This document shows positions 11,015-21,413 of a DNA stretch of 64,000 bases, in pieces (position 1 is the first letter of the stretch; each line of letters starts with the position of its first letter). The notes beneath the pieces were generated by a model, which saw only the letters and a list, made by a program, of their open reading frames with translations, had not been told where the DNA came from and ran no database searches. The position numbers were made by a program, and so were the translations under genes. The DNA comes from Botryotinia globosa (lineage: Eukaryota > Ascomycota > Leotiomycetes > Helotiales > Sclerotiniaceae), in the NCBI GenBank assembly GCA_014898425.1, contig RCSZ01000017.1, forward strand, positions 186,001 through 250,000, given 5' to 3'.

Positions 11015-12496
11015 ATGGATTCAGAAAGGTTGCAGAAGCCTTTCAAAAATCGGGATGAATTGAAAGAGAAATTGTCTATCGATCATTTCGATTTGAACGC
11101 TATTCTGCGAGGAGCCCAATTGACAATTGTGGGAGGTCAGTTTCATAGCACCACGACAATAATACCACGTTGGATATGGAATACTGTGCTGACTGACTGC
11201 TTTATAGCTCTAAGGGCTCTGCGAAATCCGCAATTGTTTACTTCGGAGCATTACAAGCAGGCTGCTCTCGCAGTTCTGGCAGGCGTCGTGATTCGATTAG
11301 CTATAGAGATCCCCGTACGACTTCTCACCATACTTCAGCACTTTCTGGTGATTGCTAAATTGTAGCAGATTTTCGGTGTGAGAGTCTTCCTATGGCTCAT
11401 GTCATTTGTTGTAGACTTAGGAGCCTCTACTTTCGACAATCGGGTTGTCGAGGGATTAGATCTTATCCAGAATCATGTCTTACAAGTTCCGTTCTTTCTC
11501 ATGAGTATACTAAGTCGAGTCACGCCAACCCTTGACAACATGTGAGTATCTCCCTGCGAGCGCACAAATCCCATTGGATTGCAATCCTTTACTAACCCCC
11601 ACAGGTTCATGATGAGCCTCGCCTTCGTTGACGAAACATATTATGAGAAACATAAGGGAGAAGAACGGTCCACATTAAGAGACGAATATTATCCAAATTT
11701 ACGACGATATCCTAAGAGAGATGGCACGACTCATAAAACAAGCACAGCGGAGAACATGTCCATGTTTTTGATAAAGTTTGGAAAGAAGGCGGGGCTCTCT
11801 CTGGCAGTATATGCTCTATCTTACGTTCCGATCCTGGGAAGATTCGTGCTTCCGGCTGCCAGTTTCTACACATTCAATAAGTACGAAACTCGATCGAGAT
11901 ATGATATGTACTATACTAACAGTCCTTAGAGCTGCAGGACTTGGTCCCGGCCTTGTAGTGTTTGGCACGGGTATCTTTTTGCCCCGTAGATATCTCGTAA
12001 TCTTTCTACAGAGTTACTTCTCGTCACGTAGTTTGATGCGTGAATTGGTGAGTTTCTGAATCGTTATCGTGATGTGAATTGTATCTGACTGGTCTAGCTT
12101 GAGCCATACTTCGCTCGTATCAAATTTACTAAGGAGCAGAAGAAGAATTGGTTTCATGATCGAGAGGGACTCTTGTTTGGCTTTGGCATTGGGTTCTACA
12201 TATTCCTTCGAATCCCTCTGCTCGGTGTACTTGTCTATGGTATTGCAGAAGCATCCACGGCATATCTTATTACCAAAATTACCGACCCGCCTCCACCTGT
12301 TGGACAAGAAGACAACTTTGCTGCTAGCCAACAAAAGTGGAAGAACAAGCATGAATTCTTGAACCTCAAACTCGACCAACTAGATTCTCTGAATACATCC
12401 GGTAGGAATGAAGTCACGCAGGGCGTTTCAAGCGAGGAAGCTTCATCATCGGCCACAGAAGTGCCTCCGCCGTACAGCGAGTTAAGGTCACGGTAA
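11015..12496 (+). CDS. usgS: UsgS-like multi-pass transmembrane protein
   Basis: Six exons, 11015..11135, 11208..11314, 11369..11541, 11605..11880, 11930..12047 and 12098..12496, give 397 aa. All junctions keep frame and family continuity (DLNAILRGAQLT, QAALAVLAG, VPFFLMS, RFVLPAASFYTFNKA, YFSSRSLMREL, GIAEASTAYLITKITDPPPP). Hydrophobic segments lie near residues 52-95, 200-225, 228-250 and 288-325, so the protein probably spans a membrane four or more times. This matches fungal proteins named UsgS, whose biochemical role is unknown. The C-terminus carries PPPY at 388-391, a PY motif of the kind bound by WW domains of Rsp5/Nedd4 ubiquitin ligases. Exon 3 has a NAGNAG acceptor (ends at 11365 or 11368), so one extra Gln is possible. 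Confidence 0.82.
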
Positions 12497-13257
12497 TGAA
12501 TGGATGGATGGCATAAATAGACAGCATATGGCCAAGCTCGGTGGCATGCAAAATCACCCAGTGTTCTAAACAACATGCATGACCGAAACGTTTGCCGTGT
12601 TCTACGGCTACCAAGCAGACGGTCGGTAAGATACTAAGAAATATCCGTGTAACATTGTATACTGCAGCTTACTAGACATCAATCATGCCATGTTCTATTG
12701 CCAAACTTCAACCTCGCGCCAGGCACACTTTATCCATCCTGAACTTGCCGAGACAGTTGAATGATGTACATTCTTTTGAAATTCTTATTAGTGTCATACA
12801 TATTTTCCAAGCCGATGAACCCCGCATTTCTCCTACTCCCCATGCTCTCTTAATTCGAGTGCAGATGATTGGTTCGATTCATTTGAGAGGGGTAATTTGT
12901 AATTTGTAATTTGCGATAAGAGCTGCCGGATGTCCTTTTTCTTATCATTTCTTACGTCTCTTCTTTGATCAGCTAGCTACCTGGATATCTTGATATCAGT
13001 ATCTAGGAATTGATGGGAATTGATAGGAATTGATAGGAATTATATCCCATTTTCGGTTGACTACCTGCTAGGTAACCTAAAGTATAAGAGTAAGTGATAG
13101 TGCTTTCTTTCTCCCTGTTCATTTCACTTTTGACCACATCGTCAAATTTCATCTGCCCTTCTCCTTCTCTTTTTATAACAAACTTGTAAACGTAATCGAC
13201 ACCATACTTCATTCTTCCCATCTGTAACTATTGCAAATCGACATTGAACTAGACACA
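12497..13257 (+). promoter_or_regulatory. Formamidase upstream region with GATA-factor sites
   Basis: This interval separates the UsgS-like gene from the formamidase gene on the same strand. HGATAR matches occur at 12,914-12,919 (CGATAA), 12,942-12,947 (TTATCA, reverse), 13,021-13,026 and 13,031-13,036 (TGATAG twice, inside a 10-bp repeat). Such sites bind AreA/Nit2 GATA activators, which control nitrogen-scavenging genes including formamidase in Aspergillus. Occupancy is inferred. Confidence 0.5.
13007..13040. repeat. Short tandem repeat GGAATTGATA
   Basis: Three near-identical 10-bp units about 220 bp upstream of the formamidase ATG. Two of them contain TGATAG, a GATA-factor core. Confidence 0.75.
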
Positions 13258-15458
13258 ATGGGTCGATCAGAAATCCGCAACATCTGCAAAGTTTCACTTG
13301 ATGAGCCTGCAGAAAGTCAGCCGAAGCTTCATAACAGATGGCATCCAGATATTCCGTTCGCTGGCACCATCAAGAATGGTGAAACCGTTAAGATAGAGTG
13401 TGTAGGTACCCGTTACATCGTGATCTTTTTCAAAATAGTGGCTAATCTTATTACTGAAGGTTGACTGGACTGGAGGTCAAATCAGTAAGCTTTCGACCCA
13501 CATCATTGTCTTCGTGACTATTGACTCATGGCTGCTTCAGAGAACGATGACAGTGCAGATGATGTGAAAAACGTCGATCTGACCAAGATCCACTACTTAT
13601 CCGGGCCATTTGAAATCGAGACAGCAGAGCCAGGAGATGTATTGCTTGTTGAAATTATGGATGTACAGCCACATCAAGAGCATCCTTGGGGCTTGTAAGT
13701 CACTTGCAATCAATGTCAAGTCTGCATCGTTTACTGATTACTGATTGTATATAGCACTGGTGAGCAACAAATTGTTCAAGCGGTTTCAATAGACTTGATA
13801 TTAACTATGACTGCCTAGGTGTCTTTGCCAAAGAAAACGGAGGTGGCTTTCTGGATGAACTCTACCCATCGGCGTATGTCTAACTTCGATTGATCTCTGG
13901 GTCCTAGAACTAATGAGTGGTGGTATAGAGCCAAGGCTATTTGGGATTTCGAGGGCATCTATTGCTCATCGCGACATATTCCCCATGTCAAATTTCCTGG
14001 ATTGATTCACCCTGGTATTCTTGGTTGTGCACCATCTGCAGAAGTAGGTTCCTAAGCTATCATTCTTCATCGTTCTTCCTCTTTCTCCCATTCTCGCAGG
14101 AGCACTTCAGCAGCAGCTTTGAATCCAGCGACTTGTATAGTCGGGGCCACAATCCCAGAATTAAAGTCGTAAGATCTGGTAAACGTATTGAATTTACTTG
14201 AGATGTGGCAGATAAAGTTCAAATTCCCTGCTATATTTAAAGGACTCATCATCTCTTGAAAGTCAAAGGTTCTCAAAGTTAGACTACGGTCAGACTAGAA
14301 ACATCACGATCGACTCACCATTCATTTTTACACTGTCCCTTCAAAATCTTTATATTCTGATGATTGATGATAGGTTCTAGCCACATGGAACAAACGGGAG
14401 GGTGAATTGATAGCTGCCAACAAGCTGGACAGGATCGTTGCTCAACCACCTAACCCTCAAAACGTGCATGCTGGTTCGGCATCTGAGGATATCAAAACAA
14501 AGGTTGGCCGCGAAGGCGCAAGAACAATCCCAGGTATTATGTTAACATGTGGTCCCAAATTGCTGTCCAATTTTTTAATATTTGTTAGGTCGCCCCGAAC
14601 ATGGCGGAAACTGTGACATCAAGAATTTGAGCAGAGGAAGCAAGGTGAGATTGTCTTGTAACTAAATGATTGAAAGTGAATACTGACGACATGATGAGGT
14701 GTACCTTCCAGTACATGTGAAAGGAGCTAAGTTCTCTGTTGGGGATCTCCATTTTTCCCGTAAATAATCCTTTCTGTTGTCTTTTCATTCAAAGTAATAA
14801 CTGTGAAATCAGAGGGCGACGGTGAAATCTCATTTTGCGGTGCCATTGAGATGTCCGGTGTCATCACCATCAATTTTAAGGTGATGAAAAATGGTATAGC
14901 AGATCTTGGTATGAAGTCGCCAATCTACTTACCCGGCCCCGTTGAGCCCCATTACGGACCAGGAAGATACCTTACCTTTGAAGGGTTCAGTGTAGATCAC
15001 CATGGTAAGCAGGTACGTAGTATATCTAGTCTGTGTAATGTTTTTATCTACTAATGTAACACGAAAGCACTACATGGACGTCACGGTAGCCTACCGCGAG
15101 ACTATTTTGCGTTGCATCGAGTACCTGCGTCGATTTGGGTACTCTGACTACCAGATCTATCTCTTGTTATCCTGTGCACCAGTACAAGGTCACGTCGCTG
15201 GAATCGTAGATATCCCAAACGGTAAGTTCAATTGACAATTTCTAAGCCACAAGATCTTCCACTTACAATTTGAAACCAGCATGTACGACTCTTGGTTTGC
15301 CCATGGATATTTTTGATTTCGACATTTCTCCTTCTGGCCCTGCAAAGAAGCTGGATATGGGTAGCTGTGCCTTCGAGACCGGTGTTACCGAGGGCAAAAT
15401 TACAAAGGGTGGTGAGAATAGTGAGCACAGCTTCGGTGGTGGTTTGACTTTCAAGTAG
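13258..15458 (+). CDS. fmdS: Formamidase (acetamidase/formamidase family)
   Basis: Twelve exons give 435 aa: 13258..13401, 13460..13484, 13541..13694, 13755..13759, 13819..13873, 13929..14043, 14374..14533, 14589..14644, 14699..14759, 14813..15012, 15068..15221 and 15280..15458. Phases sum correctly and the family sequence is continuous: KIECVDWTGGQIKND, LTKIHYLSGPFEIE, EHPWGFTGVFAKENGGGFLD, AIWDFEGIYCSSRHIPHV, GLIHPGILGCAPSAE, GRPEHGGNCDIKNLSRGSK, YLPVHVKGAKFSVGDLHFS, GDGEISFCGAIEMSG. The enzyme hydrolyses formamide to formate and ammonia, a nitrogen-scavenging step; Aspergillus nidulans FmdS is the model. Exon 4 is a 5-nt microexon and exon 2 only 25 nt. Intron 6 (14044..14373) is about 330 nt, far longer than the others. 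Upstream GATA sites suit nitrogen control. Confidence 0.9.
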
Positions 15459-15907
15459 TACCAGGTTAAGGTTTGAGTGCTCAACACGGCTCTCTATTAT
15501 TGTGCCAGCAGATAATTTAGCTGTTTTTTTCTTCGCTTATGCACGTAATGGATTCTCTATACATCGACATATTGATAGCTTGAGTTCCTTCTGTCCTTCT
15601 GCCGTACGTTCGTTGGTTCAACAATATTACCCAGGCAGAGCTTCGAAGTACTTCTCAACCAGCGAGTTGAGCGGCCAACGCCAATTTGATAATCTCATTG
15701 TTCTGGGTGTAATTAAATAGACCTATGAATATACGTATCTAGTAATTCGTGATCAATTCATACTAATTTCAACCGACTTATCAAACAGAAACTAACATCC
15801 GCAACGAAGCATAAGTATATAAACACGTGCTTTCATTGTGACAGCAATTTCGAATTGCTATCAATTCATCAAACGTGGATAACTTTCTTTGCGGTTCTCT
15901 CTTGTAT
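15459..15907. other. Intergenic region after formamidase
   Basis: About 450 bp that should contain the formamidase 3' UTR and terminator. No coding signal is apparent before the decayed monooxygenase on the opposite strand. Confidence 0.4.
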
Positions 15908-17160
15908 CAACTTTGTGAACAACTTCTATTCGTTCCTGCAATTTTCTCATATCGCTCATACGCCTCTGCTGCAATCTTCTCGGTGTCTACTCCAACATCC
16001 TCGGCCTGCCACTCATCTGGCCGTCCGTTGGGTCGACTACCAGCCACAGGTCGCTGCGTTCTAGGACTTCGGCATAGTTTAAATGCTTGGAACATTGCAC
16101 GCAGCCCATTATGTGCATTTACAGCCGGTGTCACAAGCAATTCGGCTAGCACGGCAGAGTCCTCATTGGCAAAGCTTCCACCTGATCCCTGGTGAGGACT
16201 AGTTGAATGTGCTGCGTCTCCGATTGAAACCTTTCTTTCTTTGGCGTAAGTGGATGCAGGGTGGTCGAGCATATCAAAGATAACCCAGGTATCAACATGT
16301 CATTGAGCAGGCTGAGAATGTTAGTGACGTTCTTACTTGAACTAGTGAGTTCATTCAGTGTATCTTGTTCAGCCGCCGCACGTGCGAGTCTATGTGGATC
16401 TGCCCAGCCTTCTTTAGTTACTGTAAAAGCAACTACATTCATAGTCTCGCCTCTGTCAACAGGGAGAGTTGCAACGTGACCGTCCAGTCCGAGATGCATC
16501 TCAGTGTTCGCGGCGATATCTTCACCCAATTCAACTATCGCGTTTTCCATCAGTATGAGACCATGATAGGCACAATTTTTACTGTGGTATACATAACTCT
16601 CATGGTTTCCAAACTCCAATGTAGATTGTCGAACGTGGCTCTTGAAGCCGTTCGTTTCTATACCGCTTATACTGTCGCTGTGGTACCATCTGCAAAATAA
16701 GGTGACCAGACCTTGATCATCGCTCTCATTTACTACCCTCTCGCAAGATCCGGCAAGGTACTTGGACATGAACCTAACAGTTTCGTTTAAAAAAATAGCA
16801 TGATACACACTGTTAGAGCCTTCCTATTTGTAGAATGAAGACAGAACCTTGGAAGGCTCGCTGCCGTTGTCATGATAGCCACCCGAGAAATCAAAGTACA
16901 ATTCTTGCGTTCTTCAAACATGTTAGCACAGTATGCTTTACAGAGGCCATGTATTGCGACGGCTTTGAATGCAGCAGACACACTGAGATCGCATGCTTAC
17001 ATGGCGCAAATACAGTTTGAAGCCAACGTAACACCAGCATTAACCTCGGAAAAGATGTGTCCTCGCTCATGTATTTTGCAAGAGATACCTTGATTAACAA
17101 GACCCAAAGCTAAAGTTGTTCCGGTGAAACCTCCACCAACGATAGCAATGCCTTACGAGG
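15908..17160 (-). pseudogene. Decayed FAD-dependent monooxygenase (salicylate hydroxylase-like)
   Basis: Reading the minus strand from ~17,150, the FAD-binding Rossmann start is clear (IAIVGGGFTGTTLALGL), followed by ISCKIHERG and NAGVTLASN. The frame then meets a TAA near 17,003 and shifts. Later pieces still resemble the family: SHVRQSTLEFG, AYHGLILME, MHLGLDGHV, GETMNVVAFTV (about 16,410-16,650), then after another frame change near 16,300 the second FAD motif IGDAAHSTSPHQGSG (about 16,175-16,225). At least one stop and two or three frame changes, not removable with ordinary introns, mark it as broken. Intact relatives hydroxylate aromatic acids with NAD(P)H and O2. Start and end are approximate. 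Confidence 0.8.
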
Positions 17161-18313
17161 ATACTTAGAATGAATTTCAGATATAGTCTTCACTTGTGGT
17201 ATCTGGAGAGAAATAGGTTGGTAATTGAGTGGGGAAGTGGGACAATATAAGAGTGATGATCTCTTTAGTAAAATCGTGTGTATAGAGTGGTTTGATTTCG
17301 GGTTGATGCTGTCTACGAGGTGGTGCCGATATATAAATATCTATATTCCAGCTCTTTAACGGCCCATTTATCTTCTTCACCGTGCGCCCTTTCCCCCCTA
17401 AAAAGTCGTCGCCAGTGATTCGAGAAGAGTTCGCTTAAACTCGCCCCCCCCCATGCTTTTTTTTAAAAAAAAGTAACGTCACATGTATGGTTGGAGTCAT
17501 CAATTTCAAAAATTTGTGGCGGCCCAGATTGTCTTGACATGGAAACACTTCCAGCACTACAGATACTAATCTTGTACCGATCTCTATCTCCATCTGATCT
17601 TGCCCTTCATGCCTCTCTCACTAGCTGCCGTTTGCACCAGATGTGGTTTTTGCATAATCGCCGTTCCGCTTCAGAGTCCAAGACTAGGTCTGGCTATTAA
17701 ATGGCTTGCTGACCGTTGCATTCAAACTATTTGTACACCGCAAAGATAATGACATGTTCCAAAGGACAAAAATTTTGACATCGTTGTAATGTGCCGAGAC
17801 AATGTGCAAGGTATTTACTGCACATAGGATCCCAAATTAACTACCATGATATATCTTCCTGGCATATTCAATGTCCAAAGGTTCATCAGGTACCTACTGC
17901 TGGGTTTGTTTGGTAACTACGATAACTGCTGAAGCCGTCTATAATAGCTGAGATCCATAGCACACTGATCATAAACTGCTGGCCGACAAATTGAATCACG
18001 CTACAGTCATGTGTCGGATCAACACGAATGCTTACAGAACCTGTTTCTGGTGTCTTATTCGCCACCTGTAAGACCGATCTTGTCTTGAGGCCAACCCAGC
18101 ATTACAACTGAACCGTGGGATCAGCATGACTTGTCTCCTCACTTGTTTTTTTTTTTTCATAAAATTATTTCTACAATGAGATTATGCCCCTTAGAAATTT
18201 TCTCCATCGGCGCGTGTTAGTGACAAGCGAGGTTACCATAGGTAGTAGGGTGCTTCGACCTGACAGGAAAGTGTTGATTCAGATCCTGTGTATGCATACC
18301 GAGGCTTAGTCAC
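17161..18313. other. Intergenic, no supported gene
   Basis: Composition is ordinary but no reading frame has recognisable content. Homopolymer C, T and A runs occur around 17,445-17,470 and a T run near 18,148. It may hold further unrecognisable remains of the flanking pseudogenes. Confidence 0.35.
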
Positions 18314-18324
18314 TTGTCTAAATT

Positions 18325-18590
18325 GCCGATCGGTTCAACCCAAAGCATCTTTTTGAACAATTCATCTCTCGCGAAGACAATCTGCTATCTTCCTTTCGCC
18401 GGCGGCTCAAAATATTGTCCCGAGAGACTTTTGGCTCGCCGTGTAATCCTGATGTTTGCGTTCTTGCTTTTGTACTGTTTCAATATTGAAATAGATCCAA
18501 GAAAGAAAATGAAGGCGAATGAGACTATTACATCTAGGGGCGCTATGATACCAATTTTGTGGATTAATCTCATCATAAGGGTAAAATTAA
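18325..18590 (+). pseudogene. Cytochrome P450 C-terminal fragment
   Basis: The heme-binding loop region survives as YLPFAGGSKYCPERLLARR (about 18,386-18,442), with the heme-ligand Cys at ~18,416, followed by a hydrophobic helix-like stretch and FNIEID. This matches the FGGGxxxCPGRxxA type of fungal P450s. The Gly two positions after Cys is Glu here, consistent with a G-to-A change. Just upstream in another frame is ADRFNPKHLFEQFISRED, which resembles the segment preceding the heme loop, so a frameshift lies near 18,390. No N-terminal two-thirds of a P450 is visible. It is a broken remnant. Confidence 0.65.
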
Positions 18591-19749
18591 CAAAGCAAGC
18601 AAGCCTTGAATGTGGTTGGTATGTGATGCTATGGTCACGGAGTTACGTTCCAAGACAAAAGTTCCAGCGTTTCAAATCTCACATTCCCGTCTTCTCCTGT
18701 CCTATCCTGATTCTAGAATGGAGACCCAACATTCTATCAATGTTCTTGAAGTTGAAGATTCTCTTATTTTCCGTCATCATCTTCTTTTGAGCCGCAGACG
18801 TTTCTGTAACTACACTCAATTGAATTTGTCACAACCCGGTCCTCAATCCAGCCCTTTTCCCCATCACCTTCGACTCCCTCGTTGAATCGGTTATCTATCT
18901 TTGCCAATTCATATAATAGTTCTAGAAAGGTGCCAAAAAGTCACACTGGTACGTGCTCTACTTCGCAACTTTCCTTCAGACCTTACGCAGGTCCGGTTCC
19001 ACTAGGATGTGTATTCGATTCAATATACTCTGTTTGAATCAATTCTTTCAGCTACGACTGGGAAGAGAATCGGTGGCATAAAATGCGAATTCCTACTTCA
19101 AAATTTCAAATAACGATCAGTTCTCTGTAAATTTGCTGCTGAATTAGAGTCTGCTGCCGAGCTAGTCCGACTGTAGAGAGAGTATGGCCAATGATACCCA
19201 GGTGTTTGTAGACCTTGAGATTGAGATTGAGATATTGACTCAAAGAATAGAAGAGCAGATGAAGGAGAGATGGTTTGAGATTTCATGCATTATGAAAATC
19301 AACACCAGAGTTTCATTCACAAAGACATCAATATTATATTTACGGAAATGGAGTGAAGGTAAGGTTGTTGTAGTTGTGTGTAAATCACATGACTAATACT
19401 GGTTCCCACCATGACTTGATAATCTTCGGAATTAATTCCGATGAATCAATTCCGGTCTACCGGCCCCTCCTTTCGGTTTGCATAGGGTTATGTTCTTACC
19501 CCGGATTTCTGAATGAACACTCCGCAATGTCAATAATAAATCTGAAGAATTATCCCACTTACTGTTTCTCATAAAACAGCTTCGTGAACTGAATCAATGA
19601 ATTTAATCCGTTATTCCTTGTGCTGCCATTCTTTATTTGCTTAGATTTATCTCCATTGACACGATAGAAATCGGCATATCACTTGAATAAATACACAGTC
19701 GGTGCAACTCTTCAACTCTTCAGTTCATTGGGTCCCCCGTAACACAAAT
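18591..19749. other. Intergenic region upstream of the CoA-transferase
   Basis: About 1.15 kb with no supported gene. The short reading frames between 18,610 and 19,574 lack family features and splice continuity. The last 200 bp serve as the likely promoter and leader of the CoA-transferase gene. Confidence 0.4.
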
Positions 19750-21413
19750 ATGCCTAACAATTTGTGTTTAAGAACGGCGAGCGCTTATGTTAGGACTAGC
19801 AGAAAGGTAGTCTGCTGGCATAATCTGATCCATACATATCTTTCTCTAATTGAGGCTCTAGCAATCGATATTACTCGCTCGCACATTTGCATCGACGACC
19901 CGCCGCAATGAAATAAACAAAGTATTTCCTTCAGCCTCCGAGGCTCTCAAAGATATGAAGCCGGACAGTACAGTTTTATGCGGAGGCTTCGGCCTCTGTG
20001 GTGTTCCAGATACCCTCATTGATGAAGTCGTCAACAGACCAGAGCTCAAAGGCCTTACTGCTGTTTCAAATAACGCTGGTACGGATGAATCAGGTCTTGG
20101 GAAATTGTTGAAGACAAAACAGATCAAAAAAATGATTGCAAGTTATATCGGGGAGAATAAAACTTTTGAGAAGATGTACCTGACTGGTGAAGTCGAGTTG
20201 GAATTGACACCACAAGGAACGTTGGCCGAGAGATGTGCTTCGGGTGGTAAAGGTATACCTGCTTTCTACACCCCAGCTGCATTTGGAACGGTTGTACAAA
20301 CCGGCGAGCTTCCACTTCGTAATAATCCTGATGGTACACCAAAGGAGCTTTCTTATCCAAAAGATGTCAAAATCTTTCACGGCAAACCATATCTGCTGGA
20401 AGAGAGTATTCGAGGTGACTACGCTTTCGTGAAAGCTTGGAAAGCGGATAAGCTTGGAAATTGTCAATTCCGGTTAGCAGCCAACAATTTCAATGGCGCA
20501 ATGGGAAGGAATGCGAAGATGACAATCGTGGAGGCAGAGAGTATTGTAGAGCCAGGAGACATCCCACCGGAAGCTGTACATCTTCCGGGAATTTATGTCA
20601 AGAGAGTTATTCAATCTACAACGTCCAAGAACATCGAAAAATTCACCTTTGCAAAAGATCCAAATGATCCAGCGGCAAAGAGTGCGCTTGGTAGTGGTGA
20701 TACCGCTGCCAAGCGAGAGAGAATCGTTAGGCGCGCCGCCAAAGAATTCAAAAATGGTATGTATGCCAATCTCGGCATAGGAATGCCTATGCTTGCGCCA
20801 TCTTTTGTTGGTCCAGAAGTCGAAGTACAACTACAATCAGAGAATGGTATCTTGGGGTTAGGTCCTTATCCTCAGAAGGGGTTTGAGGACGCGGATCTCA
20901 TCAATGCTGGCAAAGAGACAGTGACACTAAACCCCGGTGCTGCAGTTTTTGGTAGTGAGGAGAGCTTTGGTATGATTCGATCTGGAAGAGTAAATTTGAC
21001 CATATTGGGAGCTATGCAAGTAAGCGGGAATGGTGATCTTGCGAATTGGATGTTACCCGGAAAGATTAAGGGCTTTGGAGGGGCCATGGATTTAGTCAGC
21101 AACCCTTCAATGACGAAGGTTGTTGTAACAATGGAGCACTGTGATAAGAAAGGAAATGCAAAGATTGTCAAACAGTGCGAGTTTCCTCTCACAGGAAAAG
21201 CTTGCGTCTCGAGGATTATTACTGAACTGGTGAGCGGATGGTGATGGATGGCAAAGAACAAAGAGTGCTAACAATATTTAGGGGGTATTTGATGTTGACT
21301 TCACAAAAGGACTTACCTTGATTGAGATTGCAGATGGGGTGACAGTGGAAGAGATCAAGAGCAAGACAGATGCACCTTTTACAGTTGCAGAAGATCTCAA
21401 GCCAATGCTATAA
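19750..21413 (+). CDS. Succinyl-CoA:3-ketoacid CoA-transferase, mitochondrial (SCOT)
   Basis: Three exons, 19750..19806, 19862..21229 and 21282..21413, encode 518 aa, the usual length. Exon 1 plus the start of exon 2 give an Arg/Ser-rich, acid-free presequence ([23 protein letters not shown]), a mitochondrial targeting peptide. The alpha-like half begins [17 protein letters not shown] and includes [13 protein letters not shown] and [15 protein letters not shown]. The beta-like half begins near [25 protein letters not shown]. The catalytic Glu is in [11 protein letters not shown], at about residue 346. The last exon encodes [20 protein letters not shown] and ends DLKPML. The enzyme moves CoA from succinyl-CoA to acetoacetate or related acids; in fungi it also relates to acetate and propionate CoA handling. 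Very confident in the family. Confidence 0.95.

Noticed and set aside
18610..18885. 91-residue frame downstream of the P450 fragment
   Set aside because: No family resemblance; it partly overlaps the pseudogene tail in another frame and lacks splice continuity.
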